Shown piece by piece: positions 48,344 through 60,300 of a DNA stretch of 64,000 nucleotides. The DNA is taken from contig VZSR01000055.1 of the NCBI GenBank assembly GCA_013398615.1, positions 3,214,883 through 3,278,882 of the forward strand, written 5' to 3'. Under the pieces are notes generated by a model. It saw only the letters and a list, made by a program, of their open reading frames with translations. It had not been told where the DNA came from and searched no databases. The stretch's first letter is position 1. Every line of letters starts with the position of its first letter. This DNA is from Brachypodius melanocephalos (lineage: Eukaryota; Chordata; Aves; Passeriformes; Pycnonotidae). A program made the translations under genes and the position numbers.

Positions 48344-51300
48344 CTGAGAGGAAAGAGAGAAGGTTAAATGTCAACAGGAAAGCTCTCATTGGAACAAAGG
48401 GACAGACAAAGCTTTGACAAAGACACAACTAAACACCAACAGCTTTGTCCACTCACAATCCAGTCCTCTCTCCCACAGCCAAACTACTCTAATGATAAGG
48501 TCTCCCTCATGGTGCAGGCTTCCCCAGCTGGGTTAGATGGGGAAGATCCCCTTCCCCAACAACCATGAACTCATCAGTCCTCACTAGCTTGGACTGTGGC
48601 AGGATGTTTTGCACTTGCTGGTATCCTGGGTGAGGAATGCCTTTGGCATGAATGGCCCCCATGAAGCCCATGGGCCCATGCACCGAGGGGAGTCCGTATC
48701 TCACCCCTTTCATAAAGAAGTCTCTTACACCATCCCCTCCTACCAGCCCTGTCCCAATCCAAAAGAACAAAAGCTTCTCAACCCTTCCTTAACAAGGATC
48801 AAGGCCAAAGCAAAGCCCTAAAATTTCTCTAAGGCCTGAGTAACTTTCCTACCACAATCCTCCTGAACTCTAGATAAACTCCCACCACCTCGGATTACCA
48901 GGCCACAGATGCCAAAGACATCCCTTACCTCCCCAGTCTCATCTGGCTTTTCCTTCCATCATGGACTCCTGTGTAGGAGCTATTACCCCTTCTGGCTTCC
49001 TATCCCCACAGTTCCTTTCCCCCTTCCCACAGGGAGTGACACCCAAACTCCAGGCATTTCCCTCCTGGAAAACCCCCTTGCCCATCAACTCTGGTTAGTA
49101 ACCCCTGCCTGGTGGCTCTCCGCTCAGCCTATTTGGACCAGGACCACCAGACATGGCCTCACTGTTTTCTTGGGGTCCTTTTTCCTCTTCTTGTCAGAGG
49201 CATTGAGGTAGGCCTGTTCCCTGGCCCTGTAGGAAGGGCCTCTGCTCAGCTCCCTCTCGCTGTAGGGGGGCAGGCTGTCCTCCTCCTCCTCGTCCTGCTC
49301 GGGGGACGACGACTGCTGCGGCGGCGGCTGCGACTTCTCGGCTTTGTAGGTGGAGGGTGGCGACCAGGCATAGTACGTGCTCCCTCCTCTCTGGCTGGGC
49401 TGCGAGCTCAGCTTTGAGGGCGTCGCACAGTGGTCGCCGCTCTCGTCGTAGCTCCGGGATTTCCTCTCCAGGACGCTGCTGAGGTAGGAGTGATCGTACT
49501 TCTGGCTCCCTCCGGGCGTCCGGCTCACCAGCCTGGGCAGGTGCTTCTCCTCGTGGGCCCGTCTCCGGGGCGGGCTGTAGGACCAGCCGCGATCCGAGTC
49601 CGCCGGCGGCTCCCGGTTGCCCCTGCAGCGCTTGGTGTAGTATTCCTCCATGGAGCTGTCCTGGTGGGGCAGCCCCCCGCCGCGCCCGCCGTGCGACTCG
49701 GAGCGCTCCAAGCGCCGCAGCAGCTCCTGGCTGTCCGCCCGCCGCGGCCGCTGGCTGTAGGACTCGGCAAAGGCCGCCAGCTCGTCCATGGACACGGCCG
49801 GCACTCCCACGGAGAAGCTCTTACGGGACAGCATCTCCGACTTGGATCTCTGCTGGCTGGAAGAGGAAGGAGGGAGAGTTAGAGGGCAGGATCCAGCTGC
49901 ACTCATCCCCTCAGCTGCCTGCGCAGACAATGGAGGGAAACAGGCCCTCCTGGGGGCATGAATCATCTGAGCTGTTTTCATCATCTTCCATAGGAAGAGA
50001 TCTATCACACCCTTGAAACCCCAGGCTCCCTTTGCTGACTGTAAAGGCAGCTTAGTGCAGAGAGCTCAGGTTCTTCATGTCTAATGCTACCTGAGGTTAC
50101 CCCCGGAGTGCACCTGTCCTGTCCCCCAATATGCAGGGCTGGACCTGCTTCTGCTTCATCCTAGAGCTTGTAGGTGTATATCCTGCTGGAAAACCCAAGA
50201 ACCCAGCTACAGAAGCTCACAGTGGGGCAGTTTTGAAGCAGGTTTAAAGACAGTGAACTGGTACAATAGCCCAGTACTGAAGGAAGGAAATCCCTGCCAT
50301 TGCTTTTGGGATACTGGCTGCTTGAGGGAAGGTTGTGCTATTTCTCTTCTAGGCACCAGAGTACGACTCCTTTAGGCCTGGAGCACTGGTCTAGCTGCAG
50401 CAAAGCAGGAGGGTGTGACTCCTATATAATAAATCACACCAGGACTGGGAAGTGTTGGAGGCATCAGGTACAAAGCTCAAGAGAGAGATTTGCATTTTCC
50501 CACTATGGGAAGGATGGCTTGGTTCCCTTATTGATGTCACTTTTATATGCCACTAGGACTGGGGCTTGTACATAGCTTTACCCAGCTAGGTAAGCTTCAG
50601 CAGGCTTGTGGCAATCAGCTTCATTCTGCCCTCATCTAATGACATGTCCAAATTTCCTATTTCTCTCTAGCCCCTCTCTCCTGCTAAGCAAAGCAAGGGC
50701 AGCAGGAAATAGGGGAGAGCTACCAGTCCATCTGTCCCTTCTGCTTTCTTTACCACTTTGCCAGATCGAGCTGCCCCCCGAGGCCGTGTCCCTCACCTGT
50801 GCCAGTAGCTGTCCCTCTCATCCCTGTAATCCGACACAGCCTGTGACCTGGAGGTGCTGCCCCCACCCACGACTCCCGCCCAGTACTCGGCATCGCCGTC
50901 CATGTCCCCCGCGGCAGGCAGGGGTTTCCTCCGCGCCTGCCGGTAGGGCTGGCGAAAGTTCAGGTCCTCCTCATGCAGCGAGCTCAGCTCAGAGACGGTA
51001 TTGTTATCTGCAGGGGAGGATGCAGGAAAGAAATGAGATGGGCATCACCTGATGGCAGCCAGGCAGGGATTCAGAGGGTATCACAAATAGCATGAGATGC
51101 CTGTGTTACAGATAACTGAGTTCAGCCTCCAGGAAGAGCTTCCCCTCAGTAACACCTGCCCTAGCAAAGTGGTCACCAAGCTTGGTGGGACACCATTACA
51201 GCACAGAAGTTGTGCCACCTCCCTTTTTCCTGGTGTGAGACAGGCTGGCTCTGGATTTGGCCTGACTTGCTCAGCTAAAACAAAAGCAACCCCCTCAAAA

Positions 51301-54300
51301 AAAGGTTAGGAAAAAAAGTAAAAGTCTGTCTGAATCACTGTCAGTCTCTACCCCATCAAGCACACTGACATCTGTAGGCCTGACATACCAATCTGCAGAG
51401 GTCTTTTTATAGTAAATCTTGTGGGTGGAGAAGACAGTGTGCTCAGCAATGACTGTTTTAGAAGTACATATAATTTGTTCGTTATGCCTAATCTGTACAG
51501 AGCTTTGATGTAGTGTCATTCCTTAAAGCCCTTCCCTTCAATGATTTTCAGGATCCCACATGTCTGTTCTAAGTGAGCTTCTAGCAGTGCCTAACATGAG
51601 TTAGCTCTGTGTGCTGCCCACAGGAACCGAGCCCCCAGCCTGCCTCTGTCCCCTGCACACAGCAGCCACAGGACAAGGAGCAGCACTGAGAGCCCTCCCC
51701 ACACACCTTGACCCATTCTGCACCTCTGCCTCCTCATGTGGAAAGATCCTCACTTGGGTTTGTATTCTGACACACACTGAGTGCAGCCTCAGCCTTTATT
51801 TAAGGAAATAAAGCTTACAAGAGGCTATGGGAAGGCAGTGAGGAGTTCCACACAGAAGCTCAGTGCTGAGCTTGCCCCACGTCCCTGTTCACCACCCTGC
51901 CCCTTCTGCAAGGCAACAGCCACTCCAAACAAACTTCCTGCTTCCTTCAAGCCCCACTGAGGTCACTGCAGCCCACAAAACACGCTTTCAATAAAATCAT
52001 CCTTCTCCTATTTTGCCATGCTGGGAATTTACAGACACCACACTCGTAAGAAATTGTGAAAACAATATCCCACCAATTATCACACCACAGGCTGTAGAAG
52101 GTATGAGTAGAGAGATTTGGCTCTTCAGATGCTGATAATCCCAAAGTTTAATTATATGAATGGACAATTTTCATGAGCTCTTCACCCCTCACTTTGCCCT
52201 AAGAATGATTAGGTAAGCACCAGACCTTTAAAACCGGAACATACCTGTAGATATATCTAAAATCTAGACTTTATCTGTCCCAATTAGCTTATCCTGGATA
52301 TCATATCCTAGGGTCTGACCCTGAGGCAAACCAAGTGAACTTTTAACTATGAATTTCCCAGTCTTTCTTAGGCCAGTGGAAAAAAAAAATCAAACCATGC
52401 TCGTTCCTCACATCGTTCTCGCATCCTCCTAGCCGGGTCAAACTGAGCCAATTCCTTCTCGACATAGTACAGCACCTTCATGGAGTCCCTGTCCTTGTCA
52501 GTCTGGATCCTGTACCCTTTGCGCACTGCTGGGGAGGAAAAGGAAAACATTAGAGGAAAACCCACGTAAGGACAAGGAGCCTTTCCCACAGCACTGCTTC
52601 TATAGTTGAGCTCACGTCTGCAGGCAGGTAGGCTGCGTCAAAACACACTGAGTCAGCCGCTGCTTCACAAGGGATTTGTCTACAGTGTGGGACGTGAAGT
52701 TGTAAGAGCTTGCATCATCTTAAAAGTTTGCAGGAACAGCAAAAACATTTTGGAAATGCCCAGTTTGTACAACCCAGTGCATCCAGTGATGGACACTGAG
52801 AGTGATGGGACATCTTCACAGCACCTCACCCTCTCTCATGTGAGACAGGCTTGCTCTGGAGTTGCCCCACTTTGCCCAGTTAAAACAAAAGCAACCCCCT
52901 CGTTGCCACAGAGTGATTCCAACTCCCACAGATGATGGCAGAGAGAAAAGCAGAACTCATTTCTCCTTCCTCAGCACTACTGAAAGCATTTGTCATGGTA
53001 TGGGAGAAGGAGAGCCAGAAGATCAGGCTTCTTCTAAGCTCCGTCAGCAGGAGAAGAGGTGGCTGAGCATTTGGGAGCTGTCACTGTGCAAGACCACTCC
53101 ACTCTCCCACCCCCATGAATTCTCCTCATACAGGTTGAAGAACTTGTGGCAGAAGCTCGAGAATACAGAAGGAAACATAAAGTCCCACAAAGCACATCAC
53201 ACTGCTTTGAGATTTATCCTGACTCCAGGGATGAGGCCAACCAGGTCACTGATAGCTGTGAAACTGCCTGCTCTGGGATTCTTTACAAGCTTTACTTTAC
53301 AGAAAAGGTATATATCTTATACATGCATGAAATGCTTGACTTCTGGGGAGTCTGGACAGCTTTTTGACTTGTCCATGTGCCTGTGTGTAAAAAAGAAACC
53401 TCTATACACTTGGAGCCAAAGCAGATTTAACTCTGGCAGGTTAGCTCCCTGCACACTTTACCTACTAACAATAGCTACAGACGGCTACCTTAAGGCAGGT
53501 CTATTGTCAGTCAGCAAGCAGAGAACTCCACCTTTCCACTCTTTCTTTGAAGAAAATAAGGTTTTTGTAACAGATTATTTAAGAAAGGTCTCAGCCTGGA
53601 GCTATTTCAGGATTGACAGAAATTCAGGTCTAAGTACAAGAGAGGACAACGCTCAAATTCAGCCTTATTAGAGAACCATCATAAGGACAATTCACTTAGC
53701 ACTACAAAATGGAACCTGTCTGCCTTGCATGGGATTAACATGTTCCCTTGTGGGAATACTGCAGTGTTGCATGAATGCTCCTGCTGGGGAACAATTTAAA
53801 CACTTGGACAGTGGTTCTGAGCCAACCTGTTCCTTCTGTTTTATTCCTCACCACTGCAGCACATCGAGCTATTAACATATGGGTTTGGTAGTACATTGCA
53901 TAGTATGTGCTGTGTGGGCTGAGCAAGGACTTGGCAGAGGTATTCTTAGGCACCTCCTGTCCTAAACTGCTGTGCATGTGTCTGTGCACTAGGAAATAAC
54001 CATGCTCTGCTTCAGGAATGGCTGTGCCATAGAAATGGGTAGAGCAATTCCTCCCATAACCCCACAGACTGCTTCAGAAACCAAGTGCTTTACTGTGGGT
54101 TGGGCACGTGTAAGGTAAGTGATTACATCCTGAGATATTACTTTGTGTGTCTGCACTTGGGAATGGTGTAGGATGTAAAAGTATAGTAGGGGTCTATCAA
54201 GGTCCTTTTTTAAAAGTGCCTCTAGACAGCTCAGCTGACAGCAGTGTGTGTTTTATTATCCCTCAGAGTGAGTGCAGAGTGGCTGGAAATGCTGACAGTG

Positions 54301-57300
54301 GTTTACAGAACACAAGGGATCCTGCCTCTGCCTCCCAAACTGGAAGCACAGCAGGTCTCCTCAAGTGAGGCTGGACTGACTGGCCCCAAAAGTGACAGCT
54401 CTGGCTGCACTGCATGAGCAGCAAGGGCAGTTCTCCACCTCACCACCATGGTAGGTACCTCACTTCCGTCTGGTACCGTGCCTCTCGCTATTCCTTCTTC
54501 TCCTGTGCAGATTAGGAGCTCAGCTAAGCTGCCACCTCATTTATACACAGGCCAGCAAACCACTCTGATCTACTCACAACCTTTGGGGAGCTTGAACAGG
54601 CAGCTTCCAGACTCTGTCTCCTCAGAGCCATTGCTCACACTGAGGCTGTGCCAAACATCTATTTGGGCAACATCTATAGCTCCTGGAACTGATGGAGAAT
54701 TAGCTAGGCTTCATGCTATAGCTTCATACTAAACTTGCTATTGCAGCTGTGTATCAAAAGGCAAATTAATTTCTTGGTAAATTCTGCAAGTATCTAGAAA
54801 TTAATTTTGGATTTAAATCTGCAAAGATGACTGTGAATAGCTCATAAAAAGTATTTTTCAGTACAGAGGAAGCAGTTTTGCCTCTATGTTTGTTTATTAA
54901 ATACTTCTCATAATGATACTAAATGTTCAACTTATTAAATCTCTTCATTATTCCTTCAGCTGAGAACCAAAGATATTATTTGCTTCTTCCTCACACTCTT
55001 CATCTGTAAATTGCCATAATCCTTTAATCAGGTCTGAGTCATTTTAAGCCCATTTTAATTAAAAAGAAATAAAGATGAAGAGATGCTGACCACATGCCCA
55101 GAACCACTCGCTGAAGTCAAAGGGAATGGAACATTCTTCCCATATTTTCTTCTCTTAACAGTTCATAGATTTCTAATGTTTAATTTGTATTTAGCTAGAC
55201 ACTATTTTTATTCTTCTGTGGGTGGAACCAACCCAGCCACAACTGTAAGCTGTCTCCCTCCCCAGAAAGGACAGCACTACTATTTTTTTTTCAGACAAGT
55301 ATGTTTAGGAGGTAATTGATACTTCATCCTTATAACCTTTTCATGTTAAAGATCTAGGACCAAAAGCTTCCCTGTGTGCAGAGTTTAAAGGATCAATGCA
55401 AGAGCCTCTAGGAAACCACTGCATTTAAAATAGAGCATAAATCCTAACTTATGTGTTGTCAACACTCTTCTAAAAAAGAGAGCTAAATGTTTTGGGCTTT
55501 TTTTTTCCTCCATGCAGCCCTAAGTTTAGGATAGAGGTCCTAGGCTTAATCTGAGCTTTGCTACATGGCTTTTCATGTAAGCCCAGACAGATTTTCTAAA
55601 TATCCTCAGGCCTGAGTTTGCTCACTAGACCCCTCACAGGGGTCATTTATGAGCACAGAATCTATTTAGGGCAAATGATGTAGTTTTTAGCCAGAATTAC
55701 AGAATCCTCCAGCCTCTGTCCCCCAGCACTTCCGATCCCTTTTTTTTTTTTTTTTAAATGGACTTGACAGAAAGGTGCAAGTCCCAAAGATACAGATCAG
55801 ACCTACACCAGCTGTGTGGAGGACACAGAGGCTTTTAATTCTCCTTCTGAGAAAGGTCTTTATTATAAACTCAACCATTACCTGTTTTGTTTAGCTTGCT
55901 GCCTGGCCAACAAGCAAATAAGCAGCTTGGAAAAGCCACACAATGTTTTCTCTTCTACAGCCTGTCATTAGGGGATATTCTGGCATTGTGGAGGACCTTA
56001 AGAGTAAAAGAACAGAGTACAGGCTAGAACTTTCCCTTAGCTCCACAGTTCAAGCACCTTGAACAACAGGTCCGTGATCCAGGCTAAGGGTTTGTCCATA
56101 TTATTGCAAAAAAAAGATAAACTAGTTTTTTAAAAAGCTTAAGAATCTCTGTTGTCTTGCCACAAAGGTTAAAGCTCTGTGATAATGTTTTTATTTGTCA
56201 TATATACTATTTCCTGTCAAGTCCTGAGGTGAGGGATTGAGACCAGACACCTGATTTGGATGCATTATGTATTAAATGCATCTTTCTGGGTAAGGATCAT
56301 GGAATCCTAAGAGCTACTCCATTTGGCTACCAAACATAGCCACTGTTTTTTATTCTGAACTTGTGCTCTGCTAGCAGAGACAAGACTGGGAGGTGTGATC
56401 TGACTCTTAAAAAATCCCTCGAGTTCCCACAACCAACACCACACTCTACGTGCAGTGACATTTTTCACAGGAGAAAAAAAAATTGAAGCACTGGGGTGTC
56501 ATTCATCATTTTCTGACAAAGGTTTTTGAATTGGATACGTTCTGCACTGGATCAGTGATTGATTTATTTCCTATTTCTAAATGCTCCATTCCAGAGCCCT
56601 GTTTTGATTTCAGGAGCCAAAAAAAAGTATGATTGTTGAAAAAAAAATACTTTTAGTAATTCCAGAAAGGTTAATATACTGACTGGGGCAGTGGAAGCAT
56701 GTGTAGGTTGTTCCAGAAGCTTAATTAATTATGCTACTTAATCTTGTCTTTTCAGATGTGTTTCATCAACACACAATCGTGAGTTAATTTAACAACTGAT
56801 ACTTAGTGTGGTGCTTTGAAATCAGACACGTAGCTGGGTCAGTGATGACTCTACATTGCTGAGAGTCATTTCTGCTGCAGAATATTTGAATTGAGACAGC
56901 CACTCTGATCCTGAAATGCGTGTAGCTAAATAGCTGCCCTCTTTTCTTCTTGATGGCAGCTTCCTTTGCAGCAGCAGAAGCGATCCTCCTCAAGACAAGA
57001 GGCATCACACTGACACTCTAGGGCTGATACTGCTCCACAACTCCTTTCCAGTCACAAAGCCTTTCATTACTCACATTCACAAATGCAAATGCTGAACAAA
57101 AAAAAAAAAGTGACCTACTGACTTCTGTAAAGTAGAGGACGGGGTCCAGGCCTAAAAGATCTTGGGCAGAAATATCAAGGGAATAGGTTACTTTGACCCA
57201 AAATGCCACAGGGACAGTAAAACATGCTGCAGCATAAACTGCTGCTAGAGGCCAAGCAGTGCCCTACAGAGGGTTGGAAGGACAGTTTACAAAGAGAAAG

Positions 57301-60300
57301 CAGCTTGCAAAGCATCAGCTCTAAGGGGTAAATGGCTCCTGCCTCTGCTCTCCTGAAATCATCTTTTTGTCCTCTGCAAATGAATGTCTGCAGCAGTAAT
57401 GAGAGGGGTGCTGTAGAAGAACTTGACCTCCCATTCCCTGCTGACCTAATTAGGCACCCACAAACTGACTCTGTGTTGATGGCCCTAGAGAAGTTAGACC
57501 ATGTGGCCCTAATGCAAATATCATTGTCAGAGACGGATTAAAATGCAGTTTCCCTGTGTTTCTTTTCTTCAGTCCACTCGATCAGTGACAGTAGTTCCTC
57601 CCCTTCCCAGCCCTACTCCCACTCAGAGGACTGAATGTTGTGCCTGGCACTGCAAATTACCATTTTGGCTTCCTCCGCTGGCCTCACTTGGGGCTAAGGG
57701 AGGAGGGTGTGACTTATCCATCAGCACAGCAGGAGAGGGAACACCAGCTACAGGAACACTGGGGATGTAGTATGGACCTGGCATGGTAGAGACTGCAGGA
57801 GGGTACCCAGCTTTGGCTGCTTTGCCTGCTACATACACTGAAAAAGAAAAAGAAAAGAGTCAGCATCACACACCAGCCCCCCAGAGACCCACTGGACACA
57901 TGGACAAAACCTGCTCCTACATTGGTGGCAACCCCACAGGAGACAAATGAATTAACAAGGACCAACCTGAATTTCTCTATGCCTCAAAGAGTACTGAGAG
58001 GAGTTTAAAATATGCACTGCATATAATAATAGTGCATATAATAATAATGGCACTGTGAGATGCCCAGAAAGACACTCAGGGTGTTACAGCCAGCATCACC
58101 GCTGCCATGATTTAGTGGCAGTTCAGCTTTAAAAATAACTGATGACTCAAGCAGCAGGATGAGGCTCATGGAATTTGACAGATCTGACTGAGCCTGACTA
58201 GGAACCTTGCTGGGTTGCAAGGATTTTGCACTGTTGTAGAGGACAGCTGATTTGCATTGCCAGGAAGGAACCTCCCAGGATGCTCTTAGCTCTGACCCAC
58301 AACATTCACTGACACAACAACAACTTTGGAATGGAAGCATGACACTTTGGAAAAGCAGGCAGAGCTGCCAAGGCAGAGAAGGCTTGGGGAATTACATTTG
58401 TAATTAACTTTGAGCATTCAACCATTGAGTAATAGGTCAGATGCTTCACTCCCTAAGAACCAGTTCTTTAGCCAAGCAAAGTGCTCAGGGCAAAGGAAGC
58501 AATATTAGCAGATTCTCCTCCTGTTGCCAGGGAGCAGAAGTAGTAGTAGGGCAGAAGATTTGCACCAGGCTTGGACAGGGTCACTCACGCGCCCGGGGAC
58601 AGCAGCAGGACTCAGGACAGCAGGGGCAGCGGACGTAACAGCAGCAGCTGTGTGGGCAGCACTGGCACCAGCAGATCCCCACCAGGAGGAAGAACAGGAA
58701 CGCCCCCAGGATCACCAGGCCCACAAAGACCCACTCTGGAAAACAAGGGGAGACAGGGAGATACTTACAGAGCTGCACATTGCTGTGGAAGAGAACGTCA
58801 GCAACATCCTCCCAGCGGAGAGCACGGGGACAAAACACACAGGTGAACGACAGCAGTGGACCGACTCCCTGCTGGTTCAGGACTAGGTCTACCCTTCCTC
58901 TTGTGTCAAAGCAGAAATGGCACATGACAGAGAGAAATGAGCTACAGAAATGTGGTCCCTCCTGGCAGGATCCCTGGCTGGCTGAGAGGCCAGCAGCACA
59001 GAGGCAAGAGCCCTGGTTCCCCGGCCAAAAACCCTTGGCCCCACAGCAGACCTGCGCCAATGGCGCAGGACGCGCCCCATTAGCACTTGGACCTCATCAA
59101 AGACTCATTCTTCTTGGCCGTGTTCATGCCCTGCTTATGTGCTTGTTCCCTGCCCACATTCTGGTTTTAATGGGACAAACACTGGTGAAAAGCAGGCTAT
59201 AAATAGCCCAGTAAACGAGCCAGGCCTACGCACGCAATTATTCTTTTGAATGCGCTGAACGAACATCCTATTCAGGAGCCACAGCCAGCCAGGAAACCTA
59301 AAACATCCTATTCAGGAGCCACAGCCAGCCAGGAAACCTAACAACCACTTTTTTTTTCTCCCCCATTGAAGCCTCAGATGCTGTGTGCCAAGCCCCAAAA
59401 GGGAGCAGCTGAAAAGCACCCTACAAATGAAAGCACAGAAGAGCTGGCCCACAAAAACCAGGACGGGGCTTAAAGGGGAAAGGGAGGGAGGAAAGGTTTC
59501 TCAAACTTTGCTGCTGGAAAAGCTGGTGGGAGCAGGATTCAGCCTGTGCCAGGGCAGCACCTAATGCCACACAGGAATTCCACACACTGAAGCAATGATC
59601 AGTGAGCACATCTGGACCAAGAAATTACAACACTCTGAAGATACAGGAGGCCTGGAGCTGGTTTTATGTCAGAGAAATGCACCAACCTATCTCAAAGCAA
59701 GACTGCTGGTGGGGAAAAGACTTCAGGTGTACCCAGGTGCTTATTCAACCACCTTGGAAGAGTGGCAAAAAGCAAATAAAGACATGGTGGGGCTGCTTTG
59801 CAGTGATACAGAGTTGATCCCCACTTTAGAGGTAAAAAAGCAGTAACCACTATTTCCAAACAGAAGTCCAGCATTCACTAGAGAGTCTCCTGGACAGTAT
59901 TATTTGAGATGAAGAAGTATTGAGACAAGGATTGCAATGTGCATGAGGAATCACACTGGAAAAACAATGCACCCCTGACCTGTATTGCTAAGTTAAAAAG
60001 TCAAGGAAAAATGTTTCACTTGGACCATTCAAAAAAGAAATTTTCCTAGTTTTTAATACAATGCAAAAATAAGTAGTGTCATTTTTGATCCATCAACAGC
60101 ATTCTGTTTGAACAAAAGTATGAGTCTTTACTTTGTTGGAGCTTTCCTTAACACTTTTACAAACAATTCCCCCTTTTAAAAATGCCATTTAAAATCAAGA
60201 ATTAAAAATTTCCTTTTATAAATGTCAGTCAAAGATCTGGCATCTACAAATCAAAACACTTCAGAAGTGTGAAGTAATTTTTTTTTAAATTCTTTTTTGG

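Noticed and set aside
49430..49882. 150-codon plus-strand open frame opposite ILDR2
   Set aside because: It is antisense to the long ILDR2 exon, whose minus-strand reading is unambiguous.
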